A program made the position numbers and the translations under genes. Under the pieces are notes generated by a model. It was not told the DNA's origin. It searched no databases and was given only the letters and a program-made list of their open reading frames with translations. From JAUILH01 sp965230535 (lineage in GTDB: Bacteria > Bacteroidota > Bacteroidia > Flavobacteriales_D > JAUILH01), in assembly GCA_965230535.1 (NCBI GenBank), contig OZ246009.1, positions 2,108,001-2,172,000 of the forward strand: 64,000 nucleotides of DNA, in the 5' to 3' direction. Shown piece after piece: positions 53,143 to 60,916 of the stretch (position 1 is the first letter of the stretch; the number at the start of each line of letters is the position of its first letter).

Positions 53143-54744
53143 TTATAGATTAGGGATATATGTGTTCTTAGGTCGTTTCACCGAGTATCGGAATTGGACG
53201 GTTTTGCTTTCTCCGGGAGCTAGATTTAATTCCCAGACCAGTAAGCCCGATTCTTCATCATACTTGGCCCCTCCATCATCCAGAACATCAATGCTGATGT
53301 CTTTATTAGTTGAGATTGGAATTTGGTCCTCCAGGTCGATTTTGATGGCCACTTTCTTCGTGTTTTTAACAGAAACCTCCATGGCTACCTCTGTTTTTCT
53401 GTTTGAGCCGATCACAGCATCACTGCAAAAATCTTTCACTTTTTTTCTTTGAACGAATACATTGTTGTCTCTTCCCAAAGAAATGTAAAGCGTGTCTTCG
53501 GTTGTCGCCGCATCTAAGTATGAGTTCCCAACATAAGTTCCCTGGTAGTATACAAAGGCTTCTCCAGAGAGTAGGTATAGGTCGTCCCAACCAGAAATTC
53601 CCGCCAATAAATAAGCATCCGGGTCTAACTTAGGAACGGCATAGTAATTATAGTCCACAGGTAAGCTGTGTTTCTGAATTTCAACTGCCAGTTTTTTGCC
53701 GTCAGATGGAATGGTGTAGGGGAGGCTGATTTTAAATTCGGTATTCACCCCGGTAGCATCTGCAACAGTGTAGTCAGCTGAAGTTCTGCCGCCCTCATCA
53801 CGTCCGTTATAGTCATATCCTGTTGTTGAAGATTTTTCTCCTCTGCCACCGCCATAAGCTTTGGCTTTGCCTTTTTTAGCGGAACGGTCATAAGCATTCA
53901 AATGCCAGGTATAGAATTCTGGTTTACTGCCACTCACACTTGGATTACCGGTTGAAAGATTTAATCTCACATTTTTCCATTCCTGTCCGGTGTTTTGGTA
54001 TACATTGCCTTTATAGGTCAATTCAATAGGACCGGAAACATCATCAGATCTCACATCATACTTAGGTTGCCAGCCGGCATTGGTCACCATATAGTTGAAT
54101 TTAAGAGTGGCTTGTTTGGCCTGATCTGAGCTTATTTTTACAATGATTTCCCCAACAGGTTGATTTCTCTTGTAGCCAAACTCCTTCAATTGATTATTGA
54201 AATTCTGAATTTTCTTGTTAAGCGACTTTTTCTTTTTCTCTTTTTCCAACAGAGCAAAGTCGATTTCGTTGAGCCTTTCTCTATAATAGTCAGCAATATC
54301 TAGCAATTCAATGGCATCAACACCAGTATCACTTCCACTGATTTCTCCATTAGCCAATATCATTTCCTTCTCAGCCTGAAGCACTTCAGATTCATTTAAC
54401 TCAATCTGATATTTGTTTACCAGAGACTCCAGTTCCAGACGCATAATTTTAATGTCGCTTGGTTCATCTGTGGTTTCTATATAGTTATTCTCCTGAGATA
54501 CGGAGACTATGGTAAGGCCTTCCTGACCACTTACCTGAATGCTGTTATTGGTAATAAATCGCGACAAACCTGTAAGACGAATGGTGTTGTCCCCTTTATT
54601 CAATCTAACATTGGCATTTCTGTAGATTTGTGCTCCACTTAGAAATACGGTTACTTCTTCTATTTTGGAAGTCGCTTTCTCTTCTTGTTCCTGAGCTGAG
54701 CTTATGAAAGAACTCAGTAACAGGGCAATGACTATTTGTTTCAT
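53143..54744 (-). CDS. DUF4139 (MuiA-like) exported protein, short copy
   Basis: 533 residues, signal peptide MKQIVIALLLSSFISSAQ. Same order as the long copy: DUF4140 (IEEVTVFLSGAQIYRNANVRL), coiled coil, DUF4139 with VTNAGWQPKYDVRSDDV, VYQNTGQEWKNVRLNLSTG and the C-terminal SVKNTKKVAIKIDLEDQIPI. The region between the halves is only a Gly/Lys-rich linker. Both copies end in the near-identical (K)HPKN/RPKN(T/I)(Y/S)I. 10 bp separate the tandem copies. Its start is 45 bp from an exact -7 element. Confidence 0.88.
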   Translation of the reverse strand: MKQIVIALLLSSFISSAQEQEEKATSKIEEVTVFLSGAQIYRNANVRLNKGDNTIRLTGLSRFITNNSIQVSGQEGLTIVSVSQENNYIETTDEPSDIKIMRLELESLVNKYQIELNESEVLQAEKEMILANGEISGSDTGVDAIELLDIADYYRERLNEIDFALLEKEKKKKSLNKKIQNFNNQLKEFGYKRNQPVGEIIVKISSDQAKQATLKFNYMVTNAGWQPKYDVRSDDVSGPIELTYKGNVYQNTGQEWKNVRLNLSTGNPSVSGSKPEFYTWHLNAYDRSAKKGKAKAYGGGRGEKSSTTGYDYNGRDEGGRTSADYTVADATGVNTEFKISLPYTIPSDGKKLAVEIQKHSLPVDYNYYAVPKLDPDAYLLAGISGWDDLYLLSGEAFVYYQGTYVGNSYLDAATTEDTLYISLGRDNNVFVQRKKVKDFCSDAVIGSNRKTEVAMEVSVKNTKKVAIKIDLEDQIPISTNKDISIDVLDDGGAKYDEESGLLVWELNLAPGESKTVQFRYSVKRPKNTYIPNL

Positions 54745-54789
54745 TTAGTAGCTGTTTTGAGGCAAGATTTTTTCCAGACTCGATTAATA

Positions 54790-54797
54790 CAAAAGTA
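54790..54797 (-). promoter_or_regulatory. Candidate -7 element for the DUF4139 operon
   Basis: Reverse-strand TACTTTTG matches TAnnTTTG exactly, 45 bp upstream of the 54744 ATG. It is divergent from the surE element 57 bp away. Confidence 0.45.
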
Positions 54798-54854
54798 ATT
54801 TTAGCTGTGTCGAAAGAGAAATTTAGCATTGTAATTTTATACACCATAAATACT

Positions 54855-54862
54855 TAGTTTTG
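54855..54862 (+). promoter_or_regulatory. Candidate promoter for surE-lpxB operon
   Basis: TAGTTTTG is an exact TAnnTTTG match with a TTG at 54829-54831 23 bp upstream. The surE ATG (54869) is only 6 bp downstream, implying a leaderless mRNA. Confidence 0.5.
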
Positions 54863-54868
54863 CACAGT

Positions 54869-55639
54869 ATGAGTAAGAAACCTTTAATATTAGTTACCAA
54901 CGACGATAGTATCTTTGCCAAAGGCATTGCCTCACTGGTAAAAGCGGCCAGTAAACACGGAGAGGTTGTGGTAGTGGCTCCAGATAAACCCCAGAGTGGA
55001 ATGGGACACGCCATTACGGTGAACAATATGTTGCGCCTAAGTAAGTCTGACAGATTTGAGAGCATTAAGGCCTATACCTGTTCTGGAACGCCAGTGGATT
55101 GTGTGAAATTGGCTTTGTATGAGATTCTGGATAAAAAACCTGATTTGGTGGTCTCCGGAATCAATCATGGTTCCAATGCCTCTACCAATGTTCTGTATTC
55201 AGGAACCATGTCTGCTGCTGTTGAAGGTGCTTTGGAAGGCTTGCCATCTATAGGTTTTTCTTTATTAGATCATGATTTGAATGCGGATTTTGATGCTGCT
55301 CAAAAAGTGGCTTCAGAGCTCATTGAAAACGCGCTTAAGAATAAGAACATACCTAAAGGAACTTGTCTGAACGTCAATATTCCTAAGGGGAAACAAAAAG
55401 ATATTAAAGGGTATAAGGTTTGTCGACAAGCTCGCGCTTTTTGGGAAGACAGTTTCGACAAAAGAAAAGACCCGTTTGGTTTGGAGTACTTTTGGTTGAA
55501 AGGAGAGTTTAAGGATTATGATGGAGGAGAGGATACTGATATTCATGCCTTGAAGAACAACTATGTATCTATTGTTCCAACTCAATTTGATATGACAGCA
55601 CACCACGCAATAAGTGAAATTAATTCCTGGGATCTGTGA
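54869..55639 (+). CDS. surE: 5'/3'-nucleotidase SurE
   Basis: 256 residues from ATG 54869; an in-frame TTG at 54860 lies within the promoter box. SurE removes phosphate from nucleoside monophosphates using a divalent metal. The metal-site aspartates are in LVTNDDS (Asp12, Asp13). DKPQSGMGHAITVN, TCSGTPVDCVKLAL, VSGINHGSNASTNVLYSGTM and AAVEGALEG are all typical. First gene of a run with a small membrane protein and lpxB, linked by 4-bp overlaps. Confidence 0.95.
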   Translation: MSKKPLILVTNDDSIFAKGIASLVKAASKHGEVVVVAPDKPQSGMGHAITVNNMLRLSKSDRFESIKAYTCSGTPVDCVKLALYEILDKKPDLVVSGINHGSNASTNVLYSGTMSAAVEGALEGLPSIGFSLLDHDLNADFDAAQKVASELIENALKNKNIPKGTCLNVNIPKGKQKDIKGYKVCRQARAFWEDSFDKRKDPFGLEYFWLKGEFKDYDGGEDTDIHALKNNYVSIVPTQFDMTAHHAISEINSWDL

Positions 55640-55914
55640 GAGAAAGAAAACAAAACATATTGATTGGTATTTTGTTTGCCATGATGATTCCGGCAATATT
55701 GCTCGTATTGGTCTTGGGAATTGTCAAACTAACCGGAGGCAACATTCATGAAGCTTTGGTTACGAGTACTTTATTGTTGGGTACAGCTTTATCGTTTTAC
55801 CTGAATACAAAGGTTTTTCGTGACCGTGGGGAGTATTTCGGCAGAGGAGTAATTCTGGGTGTGTTTATCTGCGCCATTATTTGGGTGACTTTATTTCTAA
55901 TGGATAAATCGTGA
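55636..55914 (+). CDS. Small membrane protein between surE and lpxB
   Basis: 92 residues starting with GTG that overlaps the surE stop (GTGA). Three hydrophobic helices are visible: ILIGILFAMMIPAILLVLVL, HEALVTSTLLLGTALSFYL and GVILGVFICAIIWVTLFLM. Coupled both upstream and downstream by 4-bp overlaps, a sign of real coding. No family recognised; its position suggests a part in lipid A or envelope work. Confidence 0.7.
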   Translation: MRERKQNILIGILFAMMIPAILLVLVLGIVKLTGGNIHEALVTSTLLLGTALSFYLNTKVFRDRGEYFGRGVILGVFICAIIWVTLFLMDKS

Positions 55915-57032
55915 AATTCTACGTTATAGCCGGAGAAGCTTCAGGTGATGTACATGGTGCAAACTTGATGGAAGCCATTAAGAATCAACAAGCTGATGCT
56001 GATTTTCGCTTTTGGGGCGGAGATAAAATGGCTGCTGTGGCCGGAAAACCAGTTAAGCACATCAAAGATTTGGCTTTCATGGGATTCATTGAAGTGTTGG
56101 CCAATATCAGAACGATCCTGAGAAACATCAAATTTTGTAAAGAAGACATTCTCAAATATCAACCGGATGCCATTATCCTCATTGATTATCCCGGATTTAA
56201 CCTGAGAATAGCTGAATTTGCTAAACAACATGGGATAAAGGTGCTGTATTACATCAGTCCGCAAGTCTGGGCCTGGAAACAAAAACGTGTCCATAAAATC
56301 AAGAAGATAGTAGATAGAATGTACACGATTCTGCCATTTGAAGAAGACTTTTACAAGCAATTTGATTATGAGGTTGATTATGTTGGTCACCCTTTACTGG
56401 ATGAGATTTCCAAGCATGACATGACCGATGAGGCAAAAGCCGCTTTTAGAAAAGAACAAGGCCTGGATGACAGACCATTGATTGCTCTGTTTCCCGGAAG
56501 TAGGCAACAAGAAATTTCTGTAAAACTGCCTATCATGACTTCAGTAATTAAGTCGTTTCCACAATATCAGTTTGTAGTATCCGGAGCACCTGCAATAGAA
56601 GCGTCTTTCTACCAAAAAATCCTGAAATCTGATGACGTAAAGGTCATTTTTAATGCCAATTATAAGTTATTGAATTGCAGTCATGCAGCTTTAGTCACCT
56701 CTGGAACGGCTACTTTAGAAACAGGCTTATTTTCGGTGCCACAAGTAGTGTGTTACAAGGGCAACAAGTTGTCGTATTTACTGGCCAAAAAGCTCATCAA
56801 AATCAAGTACATTTCTTTGGTTAATTTGATTCTGGACAGGCCATTGGTCAAAGAATTAATTCAGGATGAATTGAATGCCAAAAACCTGATTTTCGAATTG
56901 AATAAGATCCTTGAGTCGGAGCACAGAACTTCCGTTATTTCAGGCTATGATGAACTCAAATCTGTCCTTGGTAATAAAGGTGCTTCAGAAAAAACTGCCA
57001 GCCTGATGTTGAAAACTCTCAAAGCCGGCTAA
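55911..57032 (+). CDS. lpxB: Lipid-A-disaccharide synthase
   Basis: 373 residues from GTG 55911. Joins UDP-2,3-diacylglucosamine and lipid X to give the lipid A disaccharide. AGEASGDVHGANLMEAI at the N-terminus, FMGFIEVLANIRTILRNI, LIDYPGFNLRIAEFAKQHG, YYISPQVWAWKQKRV, YVGHPLLDE and LFPGSRQQEI are all LpxB hallmarks (GT19). It joins kdsA as lipopolysaccharide-pathway genes in this window. Starts by GTGA overlap with the upstream small membrane protein. Confidence 0.96.
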   Translation: MKFYVIAGEASGDVHGANLMEAIKNQQADADFRFWGGDKMAAVAGKPVKHIKDLAFMGFIEVLANIRTILRNIKFCKEDILKYQPDAIILIDYPGFNLRIAEFAKQHGIKVLYYISPQVWAWKQKRVHKIKKIVDRMYTILPFEEDFYKQFDYEVDYVGHPLLDEISKHDMTDEAKAAFRKEQGLDDRPLIALFPGSRQQEISVKLPIMTSVIKSFPQYQFVVSGAPAIEASFYQKILKSDDVKVIFNANYKLLNCSHAALVTSGTATLETGLFSVPQVVCYKGNKLSYLLAKKLIKIKYISLVNLILDRPLVKELIQDELNAKNLIFELNKILESEHRTSVISGYDELKSVLGNKGASEKTASLMLKTLKAG

Positions 57033-57053
57033 TTATCCCCGTAAGATTGGTTT

Positions 57054-57061
57054 TATTTTTG
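57054..57061 (+). promoter_or_regulatory. Candidate -7 element for the SpoIID-like gene
   Basis: TATTTTTG is an exact TAnnTTTG match 22 bp upstream of the TTG start at 57084. I see no clear -33 element at the usual distance. Confidence 0.4.
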
Positions 57062-57083
57062 CGTTAATCTAAGTCATAATAAC

Positions 57084-58262
57084 TTGAGATTAGCAATTAC
57101 CATAGGATTTCTTTTGATTCAAAGCCTGTCATGGGCTGATGATGATAAGATCATGGACATTGGAATTTATAGAGATATTTCCGTCAATAAAGTCCGAATT
57201 TCTTACGCACACCGCGGTTATCAAATTTATGCTGATTCATTTTTTATTGGTGAATTGTACGAAGGAGACATGTATTATGTGTCGTATTCAAACAGAAAGT
57301 GTGTGCTGTCTAACGGCTCAAAAGTAATTGGGAGTTACGATACCATTCGGGTCAGCAAAAAGGCTGAAGAAGCTGAATTCAAGATTAAGACCATTGCACC
57401 TTCTTATCGTGAACGAACTTACCAGGGAGACTTGCAGATCACACCTGATGTTGGGAAGTTGAGATTGGTCAATCAGGTATCTCTGCATTATTATTTGGCC
57501 GGAGTCATTGAATCTGAATCCGGTTCCAGACAAAATATGGAGTACTACAAGGTTCAGGCAATTATTAGCAGAACTTATGCCTTGAAAAACGAATACAAAC
57601 ACATCAAGGAAGGCTTCATGTTAACAGATTTGGTGAATTGTCAGGTTTATAAAAACAAGTGTCGTTACAATAAGAAAATTTATGAGGCTGTAAAAGCCAC
57701 AGAAGGTCTGGTGATCATTGACCAGGATTTGAAGCTGATCACAGCATCTTTTTATTCCAATAGTGGTGGACAAACAGCCAATTCAGAAGATGTATGGAAT
57801 GTGCCTTTGCCTTATCTGAGAAGTGTAAAGGATCCTTACTCTGTAGGCAAACCAAATTATACTTGGAAAAAATCCATTTCTCGTAAACGTTGGTTGGATT
57901 ATTTACGAAACAAATTTCAATACCCAATTGCAGATTCTGCTGCTCGTGCACAGGCTGTGTCATTTAAACAACCTTATAGGAAAGCCTTTTTTGTGTCGCC
58001 CATTTACGGAATTCCTTTAAGAGATATTAGAAAAGACTGGAAACTGAAATCTACCTTCTTTTCCATTACGGTTTCAGGTGATCAGGTGGTGTTGAGCGGT
58101 AAAGGTTTTGGGCATGGAGTTGGTTTGAGTCAGGAGGGCGCCATGGTGATGAGTACGAAAGGGTTTACTTTCCGCGAGATCATTCATTTTTACTTCAACT
58201 CGGTACACATCATCGAGTCCGATCTCTTACATTATTACACACAGGAAACGACAGAGTATTAA
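57084..58262 (+). CDS. SpoIID/LytB-domain exported protein
   Basis: 392 residues starting with TTG (signal peptide MRLAITIGFLLIQSLSWA). The SpoIID domain holds LHYYLAGVIESESGSRQNMEY, AIISRTYALKNEYK, DLVNCQVYKN and the terminal GKGFGHGVGLSQEGAMVMSTKG. In sporulating Firmicutes SpoIID is a lytic transglycosylase acting on peptidoglycan; the catalytic glutamate corresponds to one in the IESES segment. Homologues occur in non-sporulating Bacteroidota, so a cell-wall role is likely. Overlaps the convergent gene by 4 bp. Confidence 0.9.
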   Translation: MRLAITIGFLLIQSLSWADDDKIMDIGIYRDISVNKVRISYAHRGYQIYADSFFIGELYEGDMYYVSYSNRKCVLSNGSKVIGSYDTIRVSKKAEEAEFKIKTIAPSYRERTYQGDLQITPDVGKLRLVNQVSLHYYLAGVIESESGSRQNMEYYKVQAIISRTYALKNEYKHIKEGFMLTDLVNCQVYKNKCRYNKKIYEAVKATEGLVIIDQDLKLITASFYSNSGGQTANSEDVWNVPLPYLRSVKDPYSVGKPNYTWKKSISRKRWLDYLRNKFQYPIADSAARAQAVSFKQPYRKAFFVSPIYGIPLRDIRKDWKLKSTFFSITVSGDQVVLSGKGFGHGVGLSQEGAMVMSTKGFTFREIIHFYFNSVHIIESDLLHYYTQETTEY

Positions 58263-58759
58263 CCTGTCTTCTCAACAGACTGCATGCGCTCTTTTACAGA
58301 AGTTTCGCGAATCTTGAATTGTCTGTCTAAAACAAATTCGGTTTCATAGAATAGGGGATTGTCTCTTCTGTCCTTAGCTCTGAATTTGTGTTTAACCTTG
58401 TAGCCAATATGCTCCTTTTCAAAAGAGTGGTAATCCTTTTCTAGCTTCAAAACAGATTGTTTGGTGCTATCAGAAAAATTGGTCTGTGTTGAAGCTGTAT
58501 CTGAAAAGAAAGTAACCAGGGCACTGTGTTCATCTTTGATCCATTTCTGATAAGCTTCTTCAGCTTCTCCACTTAAATCAACCACAGGTTCAAAATCATA
58601 AAAAGAATCACTCTTGTATGAACCGGGATCTTTAAGAGTTTTGCTTAAAACCCAAGTTCTAACAGCTGCTTTTATTTGTTCTTTTTCTTCCGGAGTAATG
58701 GTTTGAGAATAGGAGGGAAACGACAAACAAACAAGTGATATGAAAATCAGAACTTTCAT
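58259..58759 (-). CDS. Small exported protein of unknown function
   Basis: 166 residues from ATG 58759 (MKVLIFISLVCLSFPSYSQ, signal peptide), two bases after the POT transporter stop. A GTG four codons upstream would lie inside that gene. The mature part is polar and helical at first (ITPEEKEQIKAAVRTWVLSK), then a beta pattern (IGYKVKHKFRAKDRRDNPLF, YETEFVLDRQFKI). It is co-directional with the two POT genes but unrelated to them. Not recognised. Confidence 0.75.
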   Translation of the reverse strand: MKVLIFISLVCLSFPSYSQTITPEEKEQIKAAVRTWVLSKTLKDPGSYKSDSFYDFEPVVDLSGEAEEAYQKWIKDEHSALVTFFSDTASTQTNFSDSTKQSVLKLEKDYHSFEKEHIGYKVKHKFRAKDRRDNPLFYETEFVLDRQFKIRETSVKERMQSVEKTG

Positions 58760-58760
58760 A

Positions 58761-60905
58761 TTATTTGACACCGTGCATCATTTTCTTTAACCATGGTCCA
58801 AGTGCCCAAACAATGATCCCTGCAACGGCTGGAACAATGGTGAAAATCAAGAAGAAAGTTGATAAACTGTAGGCTTTTTGAATGTTCTCAATTTCTCCAC
58901 CAATCAATGCTGCCAGTTTATTACCAATGGCTATGGCCAAATACCACATTCCAAACATGAAGGCAATCATTCTTGCCGGCACCAGTTTACTTACGTAGGA
59001 CAAGCCAACAGGGGATAGACATAGTTCTCCCAGAGTATGGAAGAGATAAGCCAGTATGAGCCAGATCATGCTCACTTTGTCGCCATCTCCAATGCCATAA
59101 GATCCGAACGCCAGAAGCCCAAAACCGACAGCCATGACGATTAATCCCAGAGCAAACTTCACAGAGGCCGAAGGATTGTATTTACTATCCCACCATTTAG
59201 AAAACAGAGAGGCAAAAGCAATGATGAAGAAGGAGTTTAGAATACTAAACCAGGATTCTTCTATTTCTACTTCATTTTCTTTAACCACACTTACTTTGGC
59301 CGCAATTAAACCATTGTCCTTGTTGAGCTCTTTTCCTCTTGCCTCAAATTCCTTGACGCTTTCCCCCGGAACATAACCAAAAGTCTTACTGTCTTTATCC
59401 TTTCTGATAATTAAGATCTCCTGTCCTTTTTTGAGGTCTTCTAACTCAGAAATTTGAGCTGTTGTATCCGAGAACAATTCTCCACCGTTTGCTAACAGAC
59501 TGTCTACATCAGTTTGAGTCATGTCGACAGTAATTGGCACGTTTTTGAAGACAAGGTTGCCGTCGTCATCTTTCTTGTGTTTACCCTTATCATCTAAAAC
59601 AGGCATTTTCACTGTTTGATAAGTCACATCATATCCTGTGCTTCTGAAATCTCTGTCGATCTTCCAGATAACCAGTGCCCAGATTCCTACAAAACTTAAA
59701 ACAAGTACAATGTTGGATACAGGAATGGTTTTAAATGTCCGTTTCCCCAAAAGCCATAAAACCCATGAAATAATTCCCAATGGAATGACCACGAGAAGTG
59801 CATTGACAATGTTGAAGATCAGTGCTGCATTTCCACTTAGAACCCTATCTACATTATCTCTGGCAAAGATGACAAGTGAAGATGCTCCTTGCTCAAACGA
59901 CATCCAGAAAAAGACTGTGAAGAAGGCGAATACAACGAAAGCAATCATTCTGTCCCTGACTACTTTTTCGTATCGAGAAATTCGTCTGATAACCAATACC
60001 AGGAAGAGCAATAAACCAAACAGCACAACCACATTCTGACCTGAAAGACCACCAACTTCAAAATCAAACATATTGGCCGATCCGATTTTAGACATTGGAT
60101 CGTTGATCAAATACGCCAGACCTATGAAAGAACAAATAATGGTCAGCACCTTATCCAGAAGAGTAAAAGGATTTCTTTTAGTCTCTGTTTCAATTTCTTT
60201 AGAATCGATTACTTCAGTGTCGTTTGAATTGTCATTCTGAGTTTCCTCAATTTGTTCTGGCTTATCACCAATTTTTCCAAACAAACTACCTGCTAACCAG
60301 AACTGCAATGTTCCCAATAACATAAAAATTCCTGCCAATCCGAATCCCCAACTCCAGCCAAGTTTCGCCGCTAAGTATCCACACAATAACATACCGAAGA
60401 AAGCTCCAGCATTCACTCCCATGTAATAAATTGTAAAGGCACCATCTTTCTTCTCCGGAAGCTCTTTATACATTTCCGAAATAATGGAAGTGATATTGGG
60501 TTTAAAGAAGCCTGTTCCAATAACAAGCAAAGCCAATCCTGCATAAAGTGAAATCTCAGTATCGAGCGCCATGGCTGCATGACCAAAAGTCATGATGAGT
60601 GCTCCCAGAGTTACTGTGAGTTTGTAGCCTAAATACTTATCGGCAATCAACCCTCCCAAAATAGGAGTGAGGTACAACAGTCCGGCATAGGTTCCGTAAA
60701 GTGCGCCTGCATTTTCTACCGACCATTCCCACCCAGGGTTATACCCAATAATGGTCATAGTAAGGAAATTGACTAATAAGACACGCATTCCGTAGAATGA
60801 GAATCTTTCCCACATTTCCGTAAAAAATAGAACAAAAAGTCCTGAAGGGTGGCCAAAGATTTTGGTATCAAACAGGCCTACTTCCTTTTCAACTGCACGA
60901 GCCAT
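58761..60905 (-). CDS. POT-family peptide transporter, long copy with insertion
   Basis: 714 residues, major facilitator superfamily, POT/PTR2. FFTEMWERFSFYGMRVLLV (the ExxERFxYYG proton-coupling motif), FFKPNITSIISEMY and FTIYYMGVNAGAFFGMLLCG are present. It imports di- and tripeptides with protons. A hydrophilic insertion of about 120 residues (~430-550, with KKDDDGNLVFKNVPI and FGYVPGESVKEFEARGKEL) interrupts the second half; a smaller acidic loop is at ~215-235. The insertion faces either side of the membrane; its role is unknown. Lies 11 bp after its paralogue. Confidence 0.92.
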   Translation of the reverse strand: MARAVEKEVGLFDTKIFGHPSGLFVLFFTEMWERFSFYGMRVLLVNFLTMTIIGYNPGWEWSVENAGALYGTYAGLLYLTPILGGLIADKYLGYKLTVTLGALIMTFGHAAMALDTEISLYAGLALLVIGTGFFKPNITSIISEMYKELPEKKDGAFTIYYMGVNAGAFFGMLLCGYLAAKLGWSWGFGLAGIFMLLGTLQFWLAGSLFGKIGDKPEQIEETQNDNSNDTEVIDSKEIETETKRNPFTLLDKVLTIICSFIGLAYLINDPMSKIGSANMFDFEVGGLSGQNVVVLFGLLLFLVLVIRRISRYEKVVRDRMIAFVVFAFFTVFFWMSFEQGASSLVIFARDNVDRVLSGNAALIFNIVNALLVVIPLGIISWVLWLLGKRTFKTIPVSNIVLVLSFVGIWALVIWKIDRDFRSTGYDVTYQTVKMPVLDDKGKHKKDDDGNLVFKNVPITVDMTQTDVDSLLANGGELFSDTTAQISELEDLKKGQEILIIRKDKDSKTFGYVPGESVKEFEARGKELNKDNGLIAAKVSVVKENEVEIEESWFSILNSFFIIAFASLFSKWWDSKYNPSASVKFALGLIVMAVGFGLLAFGSYGIGDGDKVSMIWLILAYLFHTLGELCLSPVGLSYVSKLVPARMIAFMFGMWYLAIAIGNKLAALIGGEIENIQKAYSLSTFFLIFTIVPAVAGIIVWALGPWLKKMMHGVK

Positions 60906-60916
60906 GATTCAAGGGT

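Noticed and set aside
57084..58262. SpoIID and SpoIIE homologues as signs of sporulation
   Set aside because: Both domains occur in non-sporulating Bacteroidota in cell-wall and signalling roles, and no other sporulation gene is present.
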